From: Dokdonella_A soli
GTDB taxonomy: Bacteria > Pseudomonadota > Gammaproteobacteria > Xanthomonadales > Rhodanobacteraceae
Direction: 5' to 3'
Assembly: GCF_039523175.1 (NCBI RefSeq)
Contig: NZ_BAAAEU010000002.1
Coordinates: 1-64,000, forward strand
Length of the DNA: 64,000 nt
The notes under the pieces are model-generated. The model ran no database searches. It was not told where the DNA came from and saw nothing but the letters and a program-made list of their open reading frames with translations. Shown here one piece after another: positions 49,828 to 57,462 of this stretch. A program made the position numbers and the translations under genes. Numbering within the stretch: the stretch's first letter is position 1; each line of letters starts with the position of its first letter.

Positions 49828-50691
49828 TCAGTGACTGTGAGGGTGAAGCTGCATGGGAACACCGGGGCGGTCGAGGCCGCCTTGTTCCAGCCAGCGCCTC
49901 GTGGTCAGCGCACCACGCTCGATGAGGTTTGCCGCGCCGGAGTAGTCATACGACGAGCGTTCGAGGGGGCACGGACTGGGTACGATGCGCAGCTCCACGT
50001 CCCCCGCAAAGCGCTCGGCGTCGTGCACCAGTTGCCGCGCAACCAGCAGATTGAGTGCGTGCATGGCGCGTCCGATTGCCCCGGTGGGCACGTGCTTCAA
50101 TGCGCAGGCGAAGCCCGTCGGCAACACGATGATGCGGGTCGCTCCAAGCCGCATGGCCGCGGAAATCGGCGTGTTGTTCGCAACCCCTCCGTCGACCAGC
50201 AGTCGTCCATCGATGTTTATCGGCGGAAAGATGCCCGGTATGGCGGCGCTGGCCAATACGGCATCGACCACTGCACAGCTCGAAAGCAGCACTTCTTCAC
50301 CCGTCACCATGTCCGATGCGACGACGTGGATCGGAATGGCCGCGTCCTGAAGGTGCCGATACGGCAGGTGTTGCTCGAGCAATCGCCGCAGGCCGCTGGA
50401 ATCGACCAGATGGGCGCGTCGCGTCAGCAGTCCGAGAATGCTTCGCAGATTGAGCGGGAACAGGTCCCGCCGTTTCAGGCCGGCCCAGATCGCTCCCAGC
50501 CTTGCGACGCATGCCAGGGTCGGATCGGCCGCAAAGAACGCTCCGTTGATCGCGCCTGCCGAGGCTCCGACCACGAACGACGGGACTTCGCCCCAGGCCA
50601 GCAGCTCACGCAGCATGCCGACTTCGACGGCGCCCAGACTCCCGCCACCTGCCATGACGAAAGCCGTGCAGTGTGAATTGACATTGCCCAT
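49828..50691 (-). CDS. patatin-like phospholipase family protein
   Basis: A 287-residue serine lipid acyl hydrolase. The oxyanion loop is VMAGGGSLGAVEVGML, the nucleophile motif is GASAG (VVGASAGAINGAFFAAD) and the Asp is in LLVDGGVANNTP, so the Ser-Asp dyad is intact. It likely hydrolyses phospholipid or glycerolipid esters. The ATG at 50691 follows GAGGG. It lies 41 bp after the AraC-type gene on the same strand and may be its target or operon partner. Confidence 0.9.
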   Translation of the reverse strand: MGNVNSHCTAFVMAGGGSLGAVEVGMLRELLAWGEVPSFVVGASAGAINGAFFAADPTLACVARLGAIWAGLKRRDLFPLNLRSILGLLTRRAHLVDSSGLRRLLEQHLPYRHLQDAAIPIHVVASDMVTGEEVLLSSCAVVDAVLASAAIPGIFPPINIDGRLLVDGGVANNTPISAAMRLGATRIIVLPTGFACALKHVPTGAIGRAMHALNLLVARQLVHDAERFAGDVELRIVPSPCPLERSSYDYSGAANLIERGALTTRRWLEQGGLDRPGVPMQLHPHSH

Positions 50692-50732
50692 CTTCAGCCC
50701 TCGCCTGATGAAGACGATGCCGGTGACGCCAT

Positions 50733-51551
50733 TCAGTCCGGCAGCGCGATGTGGTTCACGTGCTGGCCGCGCTGTGCAACGTAGGCAGCGGGCGTCATGC
50801 CGGAGAATTCGCGGAACTCGCGGACCAGATGTGGCTGGTCGTGGAAACCGCAGTCGGCAGCGACATGCGCCCACTCGATGCGGCACCCGCGCTGTACCTG
50901 CGCGACCACCGCGCGGAACCGCTGCATGCGCGCGAACCGCTTGGCGCCGATGCCAACCTGCTCGCGGAACAGCGTGCCGAAACGGCGTGCCGACATGCCG
51001 CTCGCGTCGATGACTTCACCGACGCGTTGCACCAGTGGAGACGCACTGAATACGCCGAGCGCGAACCCGACGGCTGGATGCAGCGGGATCGCAGCGAATC
51101 GAGCCGCCAGCCAGCGCTCGAGGATCGCGAGCCGCTCGCGGGCATCGCGCGCATGCAGCAGTCGCTCGCGCAATACACGTCCTGGCGCACCGGCCAGATC
51201 CTCCAATGCGGTGTGCCGATCGCAGAGCAGGTCCATGCGTTCGCGGAAGAAGGGAACCGTTCCGCCGGGCCGGAACGCCACGCCCATCACCGCGATCTGC
51301 TCGGCCGAATCGATCACGAAGCTGCGTGTGGACTGGCCGCTGAATACCGTGCCGGGCAGGCGCTCGCAACGGCGCTCCTCGTCATCGGTGTAGACGCGGG
51401 TCTGGTCCTCGAGCAGGTTGATGATCAACGCGGAACCGGGCTGCGGCAGGACGCGTTCGAACCGGAAATCGCCGGGATCGACGACCCAGTCCCAGATCGT
51501 CTCGATCGCACCGCGCAGGGGAGGCGCCGGAGTGACTGTCGTGAAGGCCAT
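50733..51551 (-). CDS. AraC family transcriptional regulator
   Basis: A 272-residue regulator. The N-terminal half is a DUF6597-type sensor (LRGAIETIWDWVVD, ALIINLLEDQTRVYTDD, FSGQSTRSFVI). The C-terminal half is a two-helix-turn-helix AraC domain with SARRFGTLFREQVGIGAKRF and the second recognition region WAHVAADCGFHDQPHLVREF, ending GMTPAAYVAQRG. It is upstream of the patatin gene. Confidence 0.88.
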   Translation of the reverse strand: MAFTTVTPAPPLRGAIETIWDWVVDPGDFRFERVLPQPGSALIINLLEDQTRVYTDDEERRCERLPGTVFSGQSTRSFVIDSAEQIAVMGVAFRPGGTVPFFRERMDLLCDRHTALEDLAGAPGRVLRERLLHARDARERLAILERWLAARFAAIPLHPAVGFALGVFSASPLVQRVGEVIDASGMSARRFGTLFREQVGIGAKRFARMQRFRAVVAQVQRGCRIEWAHVAADCGFHDQPHLVREFREFSGMTPAAYVAQRGQHVNHIALPD

Positions 51552-51667
51552 CGATCGGAGTCCGTTGCAGGCTGCCAGAGCCTACACCGGCTCGGGTTTG
51601 TCCGCTTGCGCGCGGAGCGCGTATCGTGCGCCACCTGGATTCGTTCGCCGAAGCAACAGGAGGCATG

Positions 51668-51949
51668 ATGGATGTGAAGGTCGTCCGCAACGAGCAGGCG
51701 AGTCGCTTCGAAGCCGTCGTCGACGGCGCGCTGAGCGTGCTCGACTACCGCCTGCGGGATGGCGTGCTTGCGATCGATCACGTGATCGTGCCCGATGCGG
51801 TCAGCGGCCGCGGCATTGCCGGTGCACTGACGAAGGCGGCGCTCGACCTCGCGCGCCACGAACACTGGAGGGTGATCCCGAATTGCGCCTATGCCGCCGC
51901 GTATATCGAGCGGTATCCGGATTATCGCGACCTGGTCAGCCGCGCGTAG
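51668..51949 (+). CDS. GNAT family N-acetyltransferase (YjdJ-type)
   Basis: A 93-residue minimal GNAT-like protein of the NATD1/YjdJ type. VLDYRLRDGVLAIDHVIVP and the acetyl-CoA loop SGRGIAGALTKAALDLA are clear, with NCAYAAAYIERYPDY at the end. It is compact, as usual for this subgroup; the substrate is unknown. The AGGAGG at 51658 favours the ATG at 51668 over the adjacent ATG at 51665. Confidence 0.85.
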   Translation: MDVKVVRNEQASRFEAVVDGALSVLDYRLRDGVLAIDHVIVPDAVSGRGIAGALTKAALDLARHEHWRVIPNCAYAAAYIERYPDYRDLVSRA

Positions 51950-52044
51950 CGACGGCCGGCGGATCGGTGCACCGGGTCGCGATTCTGCTGTGATCCAGGT
52001 CCACTGCCGCCTGGCGACCCGTCGGATGTGTGCAACAGCCGGGC

Positions 52045-52053
52045 TGCTAGAAT
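52045..52053 (+). promoter_or_regulatory. candidate extended -10 promoter
   Basis: TGCTAGAAT has a TGn-TAGAAT arrangement (extended -10 for sigma-70). No good -35 is visible. It would place transcription start near 52060, leaving a ~130-nt leader with a small CCCC-TTGA-GGGG hairpin before the CsgG-like gene. Confidence 0.35.
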
Positions 52054-52187
52054 GTGTCCAATCGTTACGGCGACGCAGGCGACGCGGATCGCGCCCCACA
52101 GTGGAGTCGCGATCGCGCGCCCATGCCCCTTGAGGGGCCTTGCTGAGCGGGGGGTTGGTCGAGGTTCAATCCAATGGGAGCGATGAA

Positions 52188-52901
52188 ATGAACAAGTCGA
52201 TGTTTGCGGTATTGCTGGCGCTCGCCGGTATCGCGGGTTCTGGTTGTGCGTTCGCGGCCGGCAAGCCGTCGGTTGGCGTCGCCGAGTTCAAGAACGAATC
52301 CGCGGCCGGCTGGTGGCGCGGCGGCGTGGGCTGGGAACTGTCCGGCATGCTGTCGAACGAGCTGTCCAGCAGCGGCGATTTCCGCGTCGTCGAGCGCAGC
52401 AAGCTCGGCAACGTGCTGGAGGAACAGAACCTCGCTGCATCCGGCCGCGTGCGTTCGGGCACCGGCGCGAAGATGGGCAAGGTGACCGGTGCGGACTATC
52501 TGGTCTTCGGCACGGTCACGGCCTACCAGGAGAACACCGCGAGCACCGGTGGCGGACTCAGCTTCCGCGGCATTTCTCTCGGCGGCAAGAAGTCGGAAGC
52601 CTATATCCGCATCGACGTGCGCGTGGTCAACGCGACCACGGGCGAGGTCGACTTCTCTCGCGCGATCGAGGGCCGCAGCTCGGGCGGCGGCTTGTCCGTC
52701 GGCGTGTTCCGTGGCGGTTTCGGCGGCGATCTTGCGCATGAGGAGAACACCCCGGCCGGCAAGGCGATCGGCGCGGCCCTGGTCGAGATCACTGATTACC
52801 TCGACTGCGTGATGGTCAAGCGCGGCAGCTGCGAATCGGAGTTCAACGCGAAGGAACAGAAGCGTCGCGAAGGCGACAAGAAGGCGCTCAAGCTCGACTG
52901 A
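52188..52901 (+). CDS. CsgG/HfaB-type family protein
   Basis: A 237-residue exported protein of the CsgG family. After a signal peptide ending near CAFA comes SVGVAEFKNESAAGWWRGG, FRVVERSKLGNVLEEQNLA, KVTGADYLVFGTVTAYQE and SEAYIRIDVRVVNATTGEVD, all CsgG-domain features. It may be a periplasmic or outer-membrane-associated protein. Curli genes are not near, so a role in curli export is not supported. A GGGAGCGATGAA site precedes the ATG. Confidence 0.82.
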   Translation: MNKSMFAVLLALAGIAGSGCAFAAGKPSVGVAEFKNESAAGWWRGGVGWELSGMLSNELSSSGDFRVVERSKLGNVLEEQNLAASGRVRSGTGAKMGKVTGADYLVFGTVTAYQENTASTGGGLSFRGISLGGKKSEAYIRIDVRVVNATTGEVDFSRAIEGRSSGGGLSVGVFRGGFGGDLAHEENTPAGKAIGAALVEITDYLDCVMVKRGSCESEFNAKEQKRREGDKKALKLD

Positions 52902-52921
52902 GCGGGATCGGAGCGTGGCAT

Positions 52922-52954
52922 AAAAAACGGCGGGTTATCCCGCCGTTTTTTTTT
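52922..52954. terminator. strong bidirectional Rho-independent terminator
   Basis: AAAAAACGGCGGG-TTAT-CCCGCCG and a run of T give a GC-rich stem with an A-run on one side and a T-run on the other. It can end both the CsgG-like transcript (plus) and the rluB operon (minus). Confidence 0.92.
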
Positions 52955-52973
52955 GCCGACAAACAATCGCGTT

Positions 52974-54611
52974 TCAGCGCGGCGGACGCGGACCGCGCCG
53001 GCGATTCGGGTTGTTGCCGCCGGGTCGACCGCCGCCGGGGGTATTGCCGTCGTACAGCGAATTGCCGGGCGAACCGCCGCCGTGATGCGGTTTGCGCGGC
53101 CCGTTCGGGCGTGGCCCCTTGGCTTGCTGCGGACGCCCTTGATACGGGCTGCCCGGATGCCGATTGCCGTCCGGCATCACGTTACCGGGAGACCCTTCCC
53201 GCCGCGGTCCGCGTGGCCCGTTGCCGCGCGGCGCGTTTGGATTCTGCGGATGTGCGCGATTGCCGCGCGGTGCATCCGCATGGGGCGAATGGGTGTGGAA
53301 CGGACCTGGCAGGGCTTCACCCGGACGTGCTCCGCGACGCTTGCGGCCCGGCTGTCCGGCGGTTTCGGGGAACCAGCTGCGCAGAACGGCGGGGCTGAGG
53401 CCCGGCTCGCTGAAGGCCGCGTTCGGGTGCTGGCTGCGGCCTTGGCCTTGACCTTGGCGCTGCCCCTGACTCTGCTGACGTTGCCCCGGACCACCGCGTC
53501 CCTGCGCGGGAGCACCGCGACCCTGGCCCGGACCACCGCGCCCTGGACCGCCGCGCCCCTGAGCTGGGCCGCCACGTCCTTGGCGTGCCGGCGCGCCTTG
53601 TTTCGGACCGCCGCGAGGCTTGCGCGAAGGCTTGCCCGCGCCGGCGCGCCAGCCATCGTCGCGCATGCGATCGTAAGCGGCGAACTCGCGCGCTTCCTCG
53701 TTGCGGGCACCGGTCCAGGCCTGCTGTGCCTTCGGATTCGGCCGGAACTCGGTCGGCGTGGCGCGGCGCTGGCCGATCACCGGCGCCAGCGTGAGCCGCG
53801 GCTCAGGTTCCTTCACGCCCGCGCGTTCGCGCAACGTGGCGACCTGCGCTGCGTCGAGTTCGGTCGACTTGCCGCGCAGCAAGCCGCGCGGCAGCTCCAC
53901 GATGCCGTAGCGGATGCGCTTGAGCCGGCTGACCATCAAGCCCTGCGATTCCCACATGCGGCGCACTTCGCGGTTGCGGCCTTCGCGCAGCACGACGCGG
54001 AACCAGGAATGGCTGTTGCCGCGGCTGATCACCGCGATCTCGTCGAAATGCGCCGGACCGTCCTCGAGCTCGATGCCGTTCTTCAGGCGCTCGATCGTCT
54101 CATCCGGCACCTCGCCGTGGACGCGGCAGATGTATTCGCGTTCGATCTCCGAGCGCGGGTGCATCAGCGTGTTGGCGAGGTCGCCGTCGGTGGTCAGCAG
54201 CAGCAGACCGGTCGTGTTGATGTCGAGACGGCCGACCGCGATCCAGCGCGCGCCTTTGATCTGGGGCAGCTGCTCGAACACGGTCGGGCGGCCTTCCGGA
54301 TCGTCGCGCGTCGCGACCACGCCGTCGGGCTTGTTGTAGACGATGACCTGCGCATGTTCGGCATTGTCGGCGATGACGACGAAGCGCTTGCCGTCCATTT
54401 CGACGCGATCACCGCTGCGCACGCTCTGGCCGAGCGTCGCCGTGGCGCCGTTGAGTTGCACCTCGCCGGCTTCGATGCGCTGCTCGAGCATGCGCCGCGA
54501 GCCGAGTCCGGCGTTCGCGAGCACCTTGTGCAGGCGTTCCTCGACCGCGGGCGCGTCAGCGGCGTCGGATGTGCGTTTGAGCTTCAGGATGGAGCGGGCG
54601 GGGGAGGTCAT
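52974..54611 (-). CDS. rluB: 23S rRNA pseudouridine(2605) synthase RluB
   Basis: A 545-residue RsuA/RluB-type enzyme with an N-terminal S4 domain (ERLHKVLANAGLGSRRMLEQ), the catalytic Asp in WIAVGRLDINTTGLLLLTTD, and FRVVLREGRNREVRRMWES. After about residue 265 a ~280-residue Arg/Gly/Pro/Gln-rich low-complexity tail follows, much longer than in E. coli RluB (~290 residues in all). It converts uridine 2605 of 23S rRNA to pseudouridine. Its ATG overlaps the scpB stop by 4 bp. Confidence 0.92.
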   Translation of the reverse strand: MTSPARSILKLKRTSDAADAPAVEERLHKVLANAGLGSRRMLEQRIEAGEVQLNGATATLGQSVRSGDRVEMDGKRFVVIADNAEHAQVIVYNKPDGVVATRDDPEGRPTVFEQLPQIKGARWIAVGRLDINTTGLLLLTTDGDLANTLMHPRSEIEREYICRVHGEVPDETIERLKNGIELEDGPAHFDEIAVISRGNSHSWFRVVLREGRNREVRRMWESQGLMVSRLKRIRYGIVELPRGLLRGKSTELDAAQVATLRERAGVKEPEPRLTLAPVIGQRRATPTEFRPNPKAQQAWTGARNEEAREFAAYDRMRDDGWRAGAGKPSRKPRGGPKQGAPARQGRGGPAQGRGGPGRGGPGQGRGAPAQGRGGPGQRQQSQGQRQGQGQGRSQHPNAAFSEPGLSPAVLRSWFPETAGQPGRKRRGARPGEALPGPFHTHSPHADAPRGNRAHPQNPNAPRGNGPRGPRREGSPGNVMPDGNRHPGSPYQGRPQQAKGPRPNGPRKPHHGGGSPGNSLYDGNTPGGGRPGGNNPNRRRGPRPPR

Positions 54612-55396
54612 GCGGTGGATTCCGAGGTGTCTTCGTGCGCGGCGCCGATGGTCGGCTCTTCGCTGGGGGATGAGGGGAGGTGTGCTGCGGCATCGTCGTC
54701 GTGTGCGACAGCCGTGGTGGTGTGCCCGGCGTGATCGTGGAAATCTTGGGTCGTAGCGTCCGCCATTTCCTCGTCGGCGGATCCGGCTTCGAAGGCATCG
54801 CCCTCGACCGAAATGATTGCGGGTATCGCATCACCCGTCGTGTCGAACGCGAGTTGCGGATCGAGGTCCTCAATGTCGCGGATCTCGCTCAGCGGCGGCA
54901 ACTCGTCCAGTGATTTCAGGCTGAAGTAGTCGAGGAACTGCTTGGTCGTGCCGAACAGCGCGGGCTTGCCGGGCAGGTCACGATACCCGACGACGCGTAC
55001 CCACTCGCGTTCCTCGAGCGTGCGCACGATGTTCGTCGACACGGCGACGCCGCGGATCTGCTCGATCTCGGCACGCGTGATCGGCTGGCGGTAGGCGATC
55101 AGCGACAGGGTTTCGAGCAGCGCACGCGAGTAGCGCGTCTGGCGTTCGCTCCACAGGCGCGAGACGAACGGGTGCACGTCCTGGCGCACCTGGTAACGGA
55201 AGCCCGAGGCGACCTCGACCAGTTCGACGCCGCGATCGGCGCAGTCACCCTGGAGTTCGCCGAGCGCCCGCGCCAGATCGTCGTGCGGCGGCATGTTGAA
55301 CTCGTCGAACAGGCCGGAAATCTGCAGCAGCGTCAGCGGCTGCGCCGAGGCGAGCAGGGCGGCTTCGATGATGCGTTTGAGTTGGTGCGTTTCCAT
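54608..55396 (-). CDS. scpB: segregation and condensation protein ScpB
   Basis: A 262-residue accessory subunit of the SMC-ScpAB condensin. Winged-helix pairs are visible: LKRIIEAALLASAQPLTLLQ, TLSLIAYRQPITRAEIEQIR and YRDLPGKPALFGTT, ending LPPLSEI. A ~90-residue acidic tail follows. The ATG at 55396 fits the family; a GTG at 55408 overlapping the scpA stop is an alternative. It sits between scpA and rluB in one operon, opposite smc. Confidence 0.93.
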   Translation of the reverse strand: METHQLKRIIEAALLASAQPLTLLQISGLFDEFNMPPHDDLARALGELQGDCADRGVELVEVASGFRYQVRQDVHPFVSRLWSERQTRYSRALLETLSLIAYRQPITRAEIEQIRGVAVSTNIVRTLEEREWVRVVGYRDLPGKPALFGTTKQFLDYFSLKSLDELPPLSEIRDIEDLDPQLAFDTTGDAIPAIISVEGDAFEAGSADEEMADATTQDFHDHAGHTTTAVAHDDDAAAHLPSSPSEEPTIGAAHEDTSESTA

Positions 55397-55404
55397 TCTG
55401 GGTC

Positions 55405-56259
55405 TCACGCCGTTGCCAGCGACTTCAGGTAGATCGGCGCGAGCGCCTCCTCCTGCATGATTTCGATGAGTTGTTCCTTGGCGAGCTCGAGCAGGGCCAG
55501 GAACGTGACGACGACGCCGCGCCGGCCCTCGCTTACGTCGAACAACTTCTCGAAGCGGTGGAACTCGCCGTCGCCGAGCGCTCGCAGCACGTCACTCATG
55601 CGGCTGCGCACGTTCAGCGCCTCGCGCTGGATCGCGTGATGGCCGTACAGGTCGGCGCGCTTCATCACATCCTTCAGCGCCAGCAGCAATTCGCGCAGCT
55701 CCACCGGCGGCGGCAGGCGGATCACGTTGCGATCCTCGACCACGAGGTGAGCGATCGCGAAATCGCGCTCCTGGCGCGGCATCGCGTCGATGTCCTCGGC
55801 GGCCTTCTTGAAGCGTTCGTATTCCTGCAGGCGCCGTACCAGTTCGGCGCGCGGGTCGAGTTCGAGGCCTTCCTCCGCCGGCGGCCGCGGCAGCAGCAGG
55901 CGCGACTTGATCTCGGCGAGGATCGCGGCCATCACCAGGTACTCGGCCGCGAGTTCCAGCTTCATCTCCCGCATCAGCTCGATGTAGTCGACGTACTGGC
56001 GCGTGATCTCGGCGATCGGGATATCGAGGATGTCGAGGTTCTGGCGGCGGATCAGGTAGAGCAGCAGGTCGAGCGGCCCCTCGAATGCGTCGAGGATGAC
56101 CTCGAGCGCGTCCGGCGGGATGTACAGGTCCTGCGGAATCTCGAGCATGGGCTGACCGCGCACGACCGCCAGCGGGATCTCCTGCTGCTGCGGTACCTGC
56201 GGAAACGCGCTCGGCTGCGGTTCTGGACTTGGCTGTTCGCTGATGCTGGTCTGATTCAT
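55405..56259 (-). CDS. scpA: segregation and condensation protein ScpA
   Basis: A 284-residue kleisin. The N-terminal FEGPLDLLLYLIRRQNLDIL is diagnostic, with YLVMAAILAEIKSRLLLPRP and a C-terminal winged helix (FLALLELAKEQLIEIMQEEA). It bridges SMC heads in the condensin. A ~60-residue Pro/Gln-rich leader precedes the kleisin domain. Alternative starts are at 56271 and further upstream. Confidence 0.94.
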   Translation of the reverse strand: MNQTSISEQPSPEPQPSAFPQVPQQQEIPLAVVRGQPMLEIPQDLYIPPDALEVILDAFEGPLDLLLYLIRRQNLDILDIPIAEITRQYVDYIELMREMKLELAAEYLVMAAILAEIKSRLLLPRPPAEEGLELDPRAELVRRLQEYERFKKAAEDIDAMPRQERDFAIAHLVVEDRNVIRLPPPVELRELLLALKDVMKRADLYGHHAIQREALNVRSRMSDVLRALGDGEFHRFEKLFDVSEGRRGVVVTFLALLELAKEQLIEIMQEEALAPIYLKSLATA

Positions 56260-56668
56260 GCTCGATCCCATGACCTCGATCCCATGCGGGAGGCGCCTCA
56301 CGGCGCGGGCCATGCAAAGATCACGTTAGGAGTCTGCCGCCCTGAATCCGACAGGCTCCGGGCTGCGGCGTCACGCTTTGGTCAGAAAACTGCTGTCCGG
56401 CGCGGCGGCCTGCAACGGAGGACGCCCGGATCCCCGGAAATCCGGAAGTCGACAAACCCTTCAAAGGCTCGAGAGGTGCGGCAGGGTGGACAGGTCGCCG
56501 CGTCGTTCGCGCGGGACTCCGGCCTCTCGATACGCGTCTAGCGTACGTGCAAACAGGCGAATGCGCAAATGCGCGATCGGGCCGGCCTGTATCGGCGTTC
56601 GGCCCCGGTCCGCGACCGTCCGTTCCGGTGGTTCGGCTACCATAGGAGTTTGCCCCAGGACGAACGCC
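56260..56668. other. intergenic region between scpA and yciI
   Basis: About 410 bp between divergent operons. I see no supported gene. It must carry promoters for both directions, but no clear -35/-10 pair can be chosen. Confidence 0.4.
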
Positions 56669-56968
56669 ATGTGGTACGCCATCACTGGAACCGATGTTCC
56701 CGATTCGCTGGTGCGCCGGCAGTCCGCGCGCGCGGCACATCTGGAGCGCCTGAACCGGTTGCGCGATGAGGGACGCCTGCTGCTGGCGGGGCCGTTTCCA
56801 TCCATCGATGCCGAGGATCCGGGTCTGGCCGGCTTCACCGGCAGCCTGATCGTCGCCGAGTTCGCCGATCTCGCCGCCGCTCAGATCTGGGCCGATGCCG
56901 ACCCGTACGTCGCGGCCGGCGTCTATGCGCAGGTCAGCGTGCGACCGTTCCGCAAGGTGTTGCCTTGA
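56669..56968 (+). CDS. yciI: YciI family protein
   Basis: A 99-residue YciI-fold protein: MWYAITGTDVPDSLVRRQSA, HLERLNRLRDEGRLLLAGPF, GSLIVAEF and ADPYVAAGVYAQVSVRPFRK. The ferredoxin-like fold with a conserved His-Asp pair is typical; no reaction is established. Its stop overlaps the start of the bolA-like gene, an arrangement common in Xanthomonads. Confidence 0.88.
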   Translation: MWYAITGTDVPDSLVRRQSARAAHLERLNRLRDEGRLLLAGPFPSIDAEDPGLAGFTGSLIVAEFADLAAAQIWADADPYVAAGVYAQVSVRPFRKVLP

Positions 56969-57234
56969 GCGGACGTATCGAGCAGATCCGCGCTCGCCTG
57001 GCCGCTGAACTGGCGCCGCTGGAACTCGAGGTCGAGGACGAGAGCCATCGCCATGTTGGCCATGCCGGCGCGCGCGACGGCCGCGGGCACTTCCGCGTGC
57101 GCGTGGTCAGCGCCGCATTCCGCGGCCAGGCGCCGCTCGCGCGTCATCGCGCGGTCTACGCGGCGCTCGGCGACTTGATGCAGACCGACATCCACGCGCT
57201 GGCGATCGACGCCCGCACGCCGGAGGAAGTCTGA
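56965..57234 (+). CDS. BolA family protein
   Basis: An 89-residue BolA-type protein with the class II KH-like fold: LELEVEDESHRHVGHAGARD, FRVRVVSAAFRGQAPLARHR, VYAALGDLMQTDIHALAIDA. The two His in SHRHVGH fit the Fe-S/glutaredoxin-binding loop. The start is a TTG that overlaps the yciI stop (TTGA), so the genes are translationally coupled. It may act in iron-sulfur trafficking or cell shape. Confidence 0.9.
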   Translation: MSGRIEQIRARLAAELAPLELEVEDESHRHVGHAGARDGRGHFRVRVVSAAFRGQAPLARHRAVYAALGDLMQTDIHALAIDARTPEEV

Positions 57235-57462
57235 TGAATCGCGACGCGGGCGGGATATGCCTAAGATCGCTGGCGCCGGAGCCATAGCGGCTTTGCGCCC
57301 CGTTGCAACCGTTTCCGCGTCCCGGGTTGCGCCGGCGGCGGCGGCTTCCGGAAAATGCCGCCCTTGCGCCGGCGTCCCCGTGCTCGCGTCGAACCATCCG
57401 TATCGCCAGCCCCTGCCGTCGTCGCGTTCTGCGTCGCCCGCGTCCCCGAGGTTCCCGTTTCC

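Noticed and set aside
52188..52901. Curli export function for the CsgG-like protein
   Set aside because: No csgA, csgB, csgE or csgF genes are nearby; only the domain is supported.
52953..54734. 593-residue plus-strand open frame opposite rluB
   Set aside because: Low-complexity shadow; rluB has S4 and catalytic motifs and operon coupling to scpB.
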